Source: Hymenobacter algoricola (GTDB lineage: Bacteria; Bacteroidota; Bacteroidia; Cytophagales; Hymenobacteraceae). Taken from it: 64,000 bases of DNA. Below the pieces are notes generated by a model. The model was not told the DNA's origin, ran no database searches, and worked only from the letters and a program-made list of their open reading frames with translations. A program made the position numbers and the translations under genes. Each line of letters opens with the position of its first letter. Position 1 is the stretch's first letter. The stretch spans positions 1 through 64,000 of the forward strand of contig NZ_BAABDH010000022.1 in NCBI RefSeq assembly GCF_039539525.1, given 5' to 3'. Shown one piece after another: positions 21,176 to 27,904 of this stretch.

Positions 21176-22201
21176 ATGACGAACCCAACCCACCCAGCCC
21201 CCGAAAAGCCTGCCCACCCGCTCGTGGCCCTGCTCAGCCGCGCCGGCCTCGACTGGTTTCTGCTCGGGCTGCTGGGCGTGGTGGCCCTGGCTTACTTTTT
21301 TCCCGGCGTTGGTAGCCGGGCCAGCCCGGTGCCGTGGAAAGTGGTGACGAGCGGCGGCGTGGCCCTGATCTTCTTTTTCTACGGCCTGCGCCTGAGCGCC
21401 GAAAAGCTGACGGCCGGCCTGCGCAACTGGCGCCTGCACACGGTGGTGCAGCTGACTACCTTCGTACTGTTTCCGCTGCTGGCCCTGGCGGCCCGCCCCT
21501 TTATGACATCGGAGAAGGGTGAGCTGCTGTGGCAGAGCCTTTTCTTTCTCTGCACCCTGCCCAGCACGGTTTCTACCTCGGTGGTGATGGTAGGCATTGC
21601 CGGCGGCAACCTGCCGGCGGCCATCTTCAACGCCAGCATCTCCAGCCTGATCGGCATCGTGCTCACCCCGCTCTGGTGCAGCTTTATCCTGCACACCGGC
21701 ACCGGCGACGGCCGCCTCTGGAGCCTGGCGCTGAGCCTGGTGTGGCAGGTGGTGCTGCCCGTGGTGGCGGGCGTGCTGCTCAACCGCCGCTTCGGCCATG
21801 TGGCCGAGCGGCACCGGCAGGGCCTGCGCGTCTTCGACCAACTCACGATTCTGGTTATCGTCTTCACCTCCTTCTGCGAGTCGTTTGCCGAGGGCGTGTT
21901 CCGCAGCTACGTCCTGACCGACATTCTGGCGCTGGGGGCGGGCATGGTGGCACTGTACCTGCTGATCTTCGGCCTGATCGGGGGCTTGAGCCGGCTGCTG
22001 CACTTCTCGCGCGAAGACCGGATTGTGGCCCTTTTCTGCGGCTCCAAGAAGTCGTTGGTCCACGGCAGCGTGCTGGCCAGCCTGCTGTTTCCGGGTGCCG
22101 CCCTGGGGGCCCTGCTGCTGCCGCTGATGCTCTACCACGCCCTGCAGATTATCATGGCCAGCGTGATGGCCCAGCGCATGGGCCGGCGGGTGACGGACTG
22201 A
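21176..22201 (+). CDS. SBF-like (bile acid:sodium symporter) family transporter
   Basis: 341 residues with nine to ten hydrophobic helices. The start GLDWFLLGLLGVVALAYFFPG and the strings ALIFFFYGLRL, TLPSTVSTSVVMVGIAGGN and FCGSKKSLVHG are typical of the YfeH-like SBF subgroup. The crossing region PSTVSTS is the conserved ion-binding element of the fold. The substrate is unknown; members move organic anions by sodium symport. The foldback repeat lies directly upstream. Confidence 0.85.
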   Translation: MTNPTHPAPEKPAHPLVALLSRAGLDWFLLGLLGVVALAYFFPGVGSRASPVPWKVVTSGGVALIFFFYGLRLSAEKLTAGLRNWRLHTVVQLTTFVLFPLLALAARPFMTSEKGELLWQSLFFLCTLPSTVSTSVVMVGIAGGNLPAAIFNASISSLIGIVLTPLWCSFILHTGTGDGRLWSLALSLVWQVVLPVVAGVLLNRRFGHVAERHRQGLRVFDQLTILVIVFTSFCESFAEGVFRSYVLTDILALGAGMVALYLLIFGLIGGLSRLLHFSREDRIVALFCGSKKSLVHGSVLASLLFPGAALGALLLPLMLYHALQIIMASVMAQRMGRRVTD

Positions 22202-22320
22202 AGCCGCTCCGCTACTCTTGCATAATTTCAATATAAATCTAACCAAATACTGGCCTTCCGGCCTACTCCGATTAGCCAGCGGGGCTAACGAGTCCCACAA
22301 TAAGCTATTTCGGCGGCCGG

Positions 22321-22351
22321 TTGGCAGAAGCCCCGGCCTTTTGTACTTTTG
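22321..22351 (+). promoter_or_regulatory. Bacteroidota-type promoter for the ankyrin gene
   Basis: TTG at 22321-22323, a 20-nt spacer and TACTTTTG at 22344-22351 fit the TTG-N17-23-TAnnTTTG consensus. The -7 box ends 36 nt upstream of the ATG at 22388. This is the best-spaced promoter in the window. Confidence 0.6.
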
Positions 22352-22387
22352 CGTTCTGTTCGTTTTATTCTCCCCCCGGTTTACGTC

Positions 22388-22840
22388 ATGAAAAAGCGTT
22401 TTCTCTTCCTGTCCCTCCTGCTGACTCTCGCCGGGGCCGCCCTGGCCACGCCGCCCAGCAAGGAGCTGTTTACCGCCGTCATGAAAAACAACGCGCCCCA
22501 GGTGGAAACCCTGCTGGCCGCCGGCGCCGACCCCAACTCCGCCATCGAAGTGGTACCCGGCTTTCCCACTACTTACCTCATCACGGCCGCCAACAACGGC
22601 AGCCTCGACGTAGTCAAAATCCTGCTCAAGCACAAAGCCCAGGTCAACCAGGCCGACGCGTTCAAAGCTACTGCCCTGATGGCGGCGGCCGGCAAAGGGC
22701 ACAAAGCCGTGGTCGAGTTGCTGCTGGCCAGCGGGGCCGATGCCAAAGCCAAGGACGACGACGGCAAAGATGCCCTGGCCGCCGCCCGCGAAAGTGGCAA
22801 CGCCGAAGTGGTAAAGCTTATCGAAGCCCGGCTGAAGTAA
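22388..22840 (+). CDS. Exported ankyrin-repeat protein
   Basis: 150 residues from the ATG at 22388, chosen because it starts a signal peptide (MKKRFLFLSLLLTLAGAALA). The rest is three to four ankyrin repeats; each has the A-G-A-D-x-N/K turn (LLAAGADPNSA, HKAQVNQADAF, LASGADAKAKDDDG) after paired helices. It is a small periplasmic protein-protein interaction module. It may neutralise a toxic partner, as some small periplasmic ankyrin proteins do, but no partner gene is adjacent. Confidence 0.88.
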   Translation: MKKRFLFLSLLLTLAGAALATPPSKELFTAVMKNNAPQVETLLAAGADPNSAIEVVPGFPTTYLITAANNGSLDVVKILLKHKAQVNQADAFKATALMAAAGKGHKAVVELLLASGADAKAKDDDGKDALAAARESGNAEVVKLIEARLK

Positions 22841-22866
22841 GCCCGGCGGATTTTCGCGCTTTTATG

Positions 22867-22898
22867 AGCGGCCGGGCCAGTGGTCCGGCCGCTTTTTT
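22867..22898 (+). terminator. Rho-independent terminator after the ankyrin gene
   Basis: A 9-bp GC-rich stem (AGCGGCCGG / CCGGCCGCT) with a 9-nt loop and a six-T run. Confidence 0.88.
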
Positions 22899-23049
22899 GT
22901 ACCCTGCCCCCGCGGGTTTCGCGGGTCATTTTTCTACTGCGGCGCCCCCGCCTGCGGAGGGTGAGGTGAAGTATTGAAAAATTCAGGTACTCAAGATGAA
23001 CTATCTAATTCTGAATTGCATTTGGCCGGTGAAACCCAACCCCACCCAC

Positions 23050-23286
23050 ATGCTTGACCAACAGCTGGCCAGCGCCGGCTTCTACGAAATTGCCAGTCCC
23101 GCTACCTCGGTTGCCGGCGTTACCCTTATCCGGCCCGGCCAGCGCGAATCCGTGCGGGTGTTCCTGCCCCACAACTCCCCGGAAGTCGAGGTGTACGCCG
23201 GCTCCGTGAAAAACGGCCGCCTGGTGTACCAGGGCCCCGCCGAAATGGCCGCCCAGCTCACCCTGCTCGCCGACCGCAGCAACTAG
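23050..23286 (+). CDS. Small conserved-looking protein of unknown function
   Basis: 78 residues from the ATG at 23050 (an earlier ATG at 22996 is in less coding-like sequence). There is no signal peptide. The pattern alternates strands (GVTLIRPGQRESVRVFLP, EVEVYAGSVKNGRLVYQG) and ends in a helix, suggesting a compact alpha/beta domain. I do not recognise it. A strong bidirectional terminator 77 bp downstream supports it as a real transcription unit. Confidence 0.55.
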   Translation: MLDQQLASAGFYEIASPATSVAGVTLIRPGQRESVRVFLPHNSPEVEVYAGSVKNGRLVYQGPAEMAAQLTLLADRSN

Positions 23287-23363
23287 CCCGCCCCTTATTG
23301 ACTTCCCCTCCTTGCTCTTCCCGGCAGAAGCCGCGTCACCCGCCGCCACTGCTCATCATAACA

Positions 23364-23397
23364 AAAAAGCGTCCGACAGCCATGTCGGACGCTTTTT
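23364..23397. terminator. Bidirectional terminator
   Basis: A 14-bp perfect stem (AAAAAGCGTCCGAC / GTCGGACGCTTTTT) with a 6-nt loop separates the 78-residue gene and the convergent dienelactone hydrolase. Confidence 0.92.
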
Positions 23398-23432
23398 CGT
23401 TGGAGCAAGTCAGCAGTACGGGCGGCGCGGCG

Positions 23433-24140
23433 CTAGCGGAGCTTCTCGTGGAAGAAGGCCAGCGTCAGGGCCCAGGCTTCCTTGGCGGCGGCGGCGTTGT
23501 AGCTGGGCCGCTCGTCGCAGTGGAAGCCGTGGTCGGCGTAGGAAATGACGGTGTTGATGTAGGGCTTGCCGGCCGCGTCCACGGCTTCGGTTACCTCGGC
23601 AATCTGCTCTTTGCTGATGTGCGCATCCAGCCCGCCCCAGAAGAACAGGTGCGGGGCGTGCAGATCCGGGGCCCGGTATTTCAGCAGGTGAGTGCCCCCG
23701 CCGTAGTACGACACGGCCGCCGCCAGCGGCAGCACGGCGTTGGCCAGAAACGACACCCGCCCGCCCAGGCAGAAGCCGATGCTGCCGATTTTATCGGCCA
23801 CCACTTCCTCCCGGGCCTGCAGCCAGGCGTGGGCGGCCTGCACGTCGGCCGTCAGCCCCTCGGGGGTGATGGCGGCGAAGTGAGGCATGGCGCTGGGAAA
23901 GTCGTGGTAGGCAATTTCCAGTCCCGGCGCGGCACTGCGGTGAAACAGCTCGGGCGCAATTACCACGAAGCCCGCCGCGGCCAGCCGGTCGGCCACGCTG
24001 CGGATGTGGTGGTTGACGCCAAAGGCTTCCTGGAGCAGAATAATGCCCGGGTGCGGGCCGGCAGTGGCGGGAAAAGCGGTGTAGGCCTGCAGCTCGGTGT
24101 GGTCGGCAGCCTGCAGCTGCACGGCGCTGGGGTAGCTCAT
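23433..24140 (-). CDS. Dienelactone hydrolase family protein
   Basis: 235 residues from the ATG at 24140. The alpha/beta-hydrolase fold of the DLH family is complete. The Cys nucleophile is in GFCLGG (C124), the acid in GGLDAHIS (D172), the His in HGFHCDE (H207), and the conserved Glu in LLQEAFG (E38) is present. The family hydrolyses dienelactones in chlorocatechol breakdown, but most chromosomal paralogues have unknown lactone or ester substrates. It starts 71 bp after the GH63-like gene on the same strand and may be co-transcribed with it. Confidence 0.9.
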   Translation of the reverse strand: MSYPSAVQLQAADHTELQAYTAFPATAGPHPGIILLQEAFGVNHHIRSVADRLAAAGFVVIAPELFHRSAAPGLEIAYHDFPSAMPHFAAITPEGLTADVQAAHAWLQAREEVVADKIGSIGFCLGGRVSFLANAVLPLAAAVSYYGGGTHLLKYRAPDLHAPHLFFWGGLDAHISKEQIAEVTEAVDAAGKPYINTVISYADHGFHCDERPSYNAAAAKEAWALTLAFFHEKLR

Positions 24141-24211
24141 GATGGTGGTTGGGTTGGGGAGAATGAGCTTGCTTAAGCCCACGGTTGGGGGTTTTGTTTG
24201 GCCTCACCCGC

Positions 24212-26830
24212 CTACATCTGCAGCAGCCGCACCAGCAGCCCGGTCCAGCCGGTCTGGTGGCTGGCGCCCATGCCGCGGCCGTTGTCGCCGTGGAAGTACT
24301 CGTGAAACAGCAGGTTGTCCTTGAAGTGCGGGTCGGTCTGCAGCAGCTCCGAGTCGCCGAAGGCGGGGCGGCGGCCGGCTTCGTCCTTCAGAATGAGCCT
24401 GGTCAGGCGGCCGGCCAGGGCGTGGGCTACTTCCTGCAGGTTGAGCTGCCGGCCCGAGCCGGTGGGGTACTCCACCGTAAACTTGTCGCCGTAGTAGAAG
24501 TAAAACCGCTGCAGCGACTCGATGATGAGGTAGTTGATAGGAAACCAGATCGGCCCCCGCCAGTTGGAGTTGCCCCCGAACATGCTCGACTCGGCCTCGC
24601 CCGGCACGTACTGCACCGTGAAGTCGGTGTCTTCGGTGCTGTACACGTAAGGCGCGTCGAGGTGGTAGCGCGACATGGCCCGGATGCCGAATTCGGACAG
24701 AAACTCCTGCTCGTCGAGCATGCGGCGGAGCAGGCTGCGGAGCCGGTCCTGGCGCATCAATGACAGCTTGTGGCGGGCACCCTTGCCGGGCTCCTCCCAG
24801 CGGCTCACCAGCCGGGCCAGGTGGGGCCGGTTTTCGAGCAGCCACCGCGCCCGGGCCGTGAATTCGGGCAGCGCGTCCAGCAGCTCCTGCTCAATGACCT
24901 CGACGGCAAACAGCGGAATCAGCCCCACGATGGAGCGCACCTTGAGCTTGGTCCGCTCGCCGTCGGGGGTGTGCAGCACGTCGTAGTAGAACTTGTCCTC
25001 GGCATCCCAGAGGTTGAATTCACCGTCGCCGCCGTGGGTCATGGCCTCGGCAATGTAGAGGAAGTGCTCGAAGAACTTGCCCGCCATTTCCTGGTACACG
25101 GGGTTGGTTTTGGCCAGCTCCAGGGCCATGCGCATCATGTTCAGGGCAAACATGGCCATCCAGCTCGTGCCGTCGCTCTGCTCGATGAATCCTCCCGTGG
25201 GCAGCGGGGAGCTGCGGTCAAACACGCCGATGTTGTCCAGCCCCAGGAAGCCGCCCTCGAAGATGTTCCGCTCACTTTTGTCCTTGCGGTTCACCCACCA
25301 GGTAAAGTTCAGGGCCAGCTTGTGGAACACGGCTTCCAGGAAGTTCGTGTCGCCGCAGCCGGCGTTGAGCTTCTTGTCCATCTGGTACACCCGCCAGGTA
25401 GCCCAGGCGTGCACCGGCGGGTTCACGTCGTTCAGGTTCCACTCGTAGGCCGGCAGCTGCCCGCTGGGGTGCATGTACCAGTCCTTGGTGAGCAGCCGCA
25501 GCTGCTGCTTGGCAAACTCGGCGTCGAGCATGGCCAGCGGAATGCAGTGGAAAGCCAGGTCCCAGGCCGCATACCACGGATACTCCCACTTGTCGGGCAT
25601 CGAGATGATGTCGGCGTTGTGCAGGTGGCGCCAGCTGCTGTTGCGGCCGGTGCGGCGCGCGGGCGGCGCCTGCTGCACGCCCGGGTCGCCGTCGAGCCAC
25701 TGCGTCACGTCGTAGTAGTAGAACTGCTTGCTCCACAGCATGCCCGCAAAGGCCTGCCGCTGCACGTTGCGCGCGTCGGGGTCCGTCACGGCTACCTGCA
25801 GGCAGTCGTAGAACTCGTCGGCTTCCTGCCGGCGGGTGGTAAAAATCTGGCCGAAGGTGGCGAAGGGCTCGTCGAACTCCATCTGGCTCAGCCGCAGCCG
25901 CACGGTCTTACTCTCGCCGGGGCCCAGCCGCAGCTTGTACTGGGCGGCCACCTTGGTGCCCTGCTGCGCGGCGCTGATGGCGCTGCGCACGCCGTCTACC
26001 ACGTAGTCGTTGATGCCGTCCTTGAAGTGCATGCCCTGGGCCGGCAGGTCGTAGAGCTTGGCCCCGTTGGTGTCGTTTTCGCAGAACAGCAGCCGGGGCG
26101 CCCCCTCGCAGTAGAGGTGGTAGCGGCCCAGCGCGGCGTGGTCGGCGTGCACGGTGCCGGGGTGCACTTCGCGCAGCGTGGGCCGCGCCTCCTTCGGGTC
26201 CCAGCTCCAGGTATTCCGAAACCAGAGCTGGGGCAGCAGCTGCAGGCGGGCGGCCCTGGGCCCGCGGTTGTGCACCGTCAGCTGCACCAGCACGTCGTCG
26301 GGGCCGGCTTTGGCGTACTCTACCTCCACGTCGAAGTAGCGGCCCCCGTCGAAGATGCCGGTGTCGAGCAGCTCGTATTCGGGCTCCTCACGGGTGCGGG
26401 CGGCGTTTTCGGCCCGCAGCGCCTCGTAGGGAAACGCCCGCTGCGGATACTTGTAGAGCATCCGCATGTAAGAGTGGGTAGGCGTGCTGTCGAGGTAGTA
26501 GTAGAGCTCCTTCACGTCCTCGCCGTGGTTGCCCTGCCCGTTGGTGAGGCCAAACAGCCGCTCCTTCAGTATCTCGTCCTGCCCGTTCCAGAGCGCCACG
26601 GCGAAGCACAGCCGCTGCTGGTCGTCGGAGATGCCGCCGATGCCTTCCTCGCCCCAGCGGTAGGCCTTGCTGCGGGCCATGTCGTGGGTGATGTAGTCCC
26701 AGGCGTTGCCGTCGGCGCTGTAGTCTTCGCGCACGGTGCCCCACTGCCGCTCGGTGAGGTAGGGGCCAAACTTTTTCCAAGCGGTTTTCTGGGCGTTGGC
26801 ATCCAGCAAGCGTAGTTGTTCCTGCGTCAT
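24212..26830 (-). CDS. GH63/MGH1-type alpha-glucosidase-like glycoside hydrolase
   Basis: 872 residues from the ATG at 26830 (MTQEQLRLLDANAQ). The frame is open to 27436 but upstream residues are low-complexity and overlap the divergent gene, so I reject the extension. There is no signal peptide. Residues ~1-400 are beta-rich with Asp/Trp motifs (NAWDYITHDMARS, RWGEEGIGG); residues ~430-870 form an (alpha/alpha)6 barrel, including KWEYPWYAAWDLAFH, NWRGPIWFPINYL and FHEYFHGDNGRG followed by GASHQTGWTGL. The last is the hallmark of GH63 relatives, whose catalytic base is the Glu there. Probable substrates are small alpha-glucosides such as glucosylglycerate, mannosylglycerate or trehalose-like solutes. 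Confidence 0.85.
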   Translation of the reverse strand: MTQEQLRLLDANAQKTAWKKFGPYLTERQWGTVREDYSADGNAWDYITHDMARSKAYRWGEEGIGGISDDQQRLCFAVALWNGQDEILKERLFGLTNGQGNHGEDVKELYYYLDSTPTHSYMRMLYKYPQRAFPYEALRAENAARTREEPEYELLDTGIFDGGRYFDVEVEYAKAGPDDVLVQLTVHNRGPRAARLQLLPQLWFRNTWSWDPKEARPTLREVHPGTVHADHAALGRYHLYCEGAPRLLFCENDTNGAKLYDLPAQGMHFKDGINDYVVDGVRSAISAAQQGTKVAAQYKLRLGPGESKTVRLRLSQMEFDEPFATFGQIFTTRRQEADEFYDCLQVAVTDPDARNVQRQAFAGMLWSKQFYYYDVTQWLDGDPGVQQAPPARRTGRNSSWRHLHNADIISMPDKWEYPWYAAWDLAFHCIPLAMLDAEFAKQQLRLLTKDWYMHPSGQLPAYEWNLNDVNPPVHAWATWRVYQMDKKLNAGCGDTNFLEAVFHKLALNFTWWVNRKDKSERNIFEGGFLGLDNIGVFDRSSPLPTGGFIEQSDGTSWMAMFALNMMRMALELAKTNPVYQEMAGKFFEHFLYIAEAMTHGGDGEFNLWDAEDKFYYDVLHTPDGERTKLKVRSIVGLIPLFAVEVIEQELLDALPEFTARARWLLENRPHLARLVSRWEEPGKGARHKLSLMRQDRLRSLLRRMLDEQEFLSEFGIRAMSRYHLDAPYVYSTEDTDFTVQYVPGEAESSMFGGNSNWRGPIWFPINYLIIESLQRFYFYYGDKFTVEYPTGSGRQLNLQEVAHALAGRLTRLILKDEAGRRPAFGDSELLQTDPHFKDNLLFHEYFHGDNGRGMGASHQTGWTGLLVRLLQM

Positions 26831-26844
26831 AGGGGTGGGGCTCC

Positions 26845-26869
26845 GGATACCCTCAATATACGGGTATCC
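26845..26869. promoter_or_regulatory. Palindrome upstream of the GH63-like gene (possible operator)
   Basis: GGATACCC and GGGTATCC are perfect 8-bp inverted half-sites separated by 9 nt, centred about 27 nt upstream of the GH63-like start. There is no T run after it, so it looks more like an operator or leader hairpin than a terminator. No regulator gene is adjacent. Confidence 0.4.
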
Positions 26870-26877
26870 TGATATAA

Positions 26878-26888
26878 GGGGGGGGGGG
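26878..26888. repeat. Run of 11 G in a divergent intergenic region
   Basis: Eleven consecutive G (C on the minus strand) are followed by another G-rich stretch. They lie 48-58 nt upstream of the GH63-like start, next to the palindrome. Such tracts can change length by slippage. Confidence 0.8.
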
Positions 26889-27049
26889 CGGCGGGGGGAG
26901 GCGCGGCCCCGGCAGCGCGGCGGCCTGGCCGCGGCCGGGCGGGTGAAGTTGTGGGGTACTGATTTTTCGGGGGCCGGGTTGCCGGCGCCGCCCGCGCGGC
27001 GGGTTCCCGGCCGAAGCCGTACTTTGGAGCTTTCCACTGCTGCTTCCCC

Positions 27050-27691
27050 ATGACCGGCCCTGCTCCCACCACCCTGCACCCGCTCCCCCACCGCCGTAAG
27101 CTGGTCTTTCTCAAAAACCTCGTTACCCGCCCCGGCATCCTCGTGGGCGACTATACCTATTACGACGACCTCGACGACCCCGCCAGCTTCGAGCGCAACG
27201 TACTCTACCACTTCGACTTCATCGGCGACCGGCTCATCATCGGCAACTTCTGCGCTATTGCCTCCGGGGTGAAGTTTATCATGAACGGCGGCAACCACGA
27301 AACCGGGCCCGTCACCACCTTCCCCTTTGCCATCTTCGGCCAGGGCTGGGAAGCGGCGGCCGGCGGCCGGCCCCCCGCCGAAAAGTACCCGTCCAGGGGC
27401 GACACCCGCGTGGGCCACGACGTCTGGATCGGGCACGCGGCCACCCTCATGCCCGGCGTGCGCATCGGCAACGGGGCCATCATTGCCACCCAGGCCCTGG
27501 TCACGGCCGACGTGCCCGACTACGCCGTGGTGGGTGGCAACCCGGCCCGGGTTCTGCGCTTCCGCTTCGACGAGGCCACCATTGCCCGCCTCAACCGCCT
27601 GGCCTGGTGGTACTGGGACGCGGCCAAAATCACCCGCAACCTGGCCCTGCTCGGCACTAACGACCTCGACGCCCTGGAGCAGGCCCGCTAA
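27050..27691 (+). CDS. Vat/CatB-type xenobiotic O-acetyltransferase
   Basis: 213 residues. This is a left-handed beta-helix acyltransferase with hexapeptide repeats (RLIIGNFCAIASGVKFIMNG, DTRVGHDVWIGHAATLMPGV). The catalytic His is in MNGGNHETG (H83). The order NGGNH, TTFPFAIFG-GW, GDTRVGHDVWIG, VVGGNPARVLRFRFD and WWYWD parallels streptogramin A acetyltransferases (Vat) and CatB chloramphenicol acetyltransferases across the full length. It may acetylate an antibiotic or a native metabolite; chromosomal copies often lack resistance phenotypes. A short -7-like TACTTTG lies at 27019. Confidence 0.88.
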   Translation: MTGPAPTTLHPLPHRRKLVFLKNLVTRPGILVGDYTYYDDLDDPASFERNVLYHFDFIGDRLIIGNFCAIASGVKFIMNGGNHETGPVTTFPFAIFGQGWEAAAGGRPPAEKYPSRGDTRVGHDVWIGHAATLMPGVRIGNGAIIATQALVTADVPDYAVVGGNPARVLRFRFDEATIARLNRLAWWYWDAAKITRNLALLGTNDLDALEQAR

Positions 27692-27871
27692 AAGCGTGTT
27701 TGGAATTTGGTAAAAGACTCATTTGTGTCATGCTGAGCAGGTCGCGCATCAAGCCAGGGACGCACCGGAGTCGAAGCATCTCTACCGCTTCGTCGAAAAG
27801 CCGCTAACGGCGCGGTAGAGATGATCCGACAAGCGGACGCCAGATCAAGCATGACAATTCCCAAACACGCT
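27692..27871. repeat. 180-bp foldback (MITE-like) repeat
   Basis: The outer arms are AGCGTGTTTGGAATTTG at 27693-27709 and CAATTCCCAAACACGCT at 27855-27871, inverted with one base of slippage. Inside are GTCATGCTGA (27727-27736) against a TCAAGCATGAC arm (27845-27855), and a central perfect 12-bp stem CATCTCTACCGC / GCGGTAGAGATG. The element starts at the stop codon of the acetyltransferase gene and ends 34 bp before the pseudogene's stop, so it fills the convergent gap and could act as a terminator. Confidence 0.75.
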
Positions 27872-27904
27872 CTTACAGTAATAGGCGCCGTAGAACCCTT
27901 CCTG

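Noticed and set aside
26831..27436. Upstream extension of the GH63-like gene by about 200 codons
   Set aside because: It runs through the G tract and palindrome and overlaps the divergent acetyltransferase; no homologous residues are seen.
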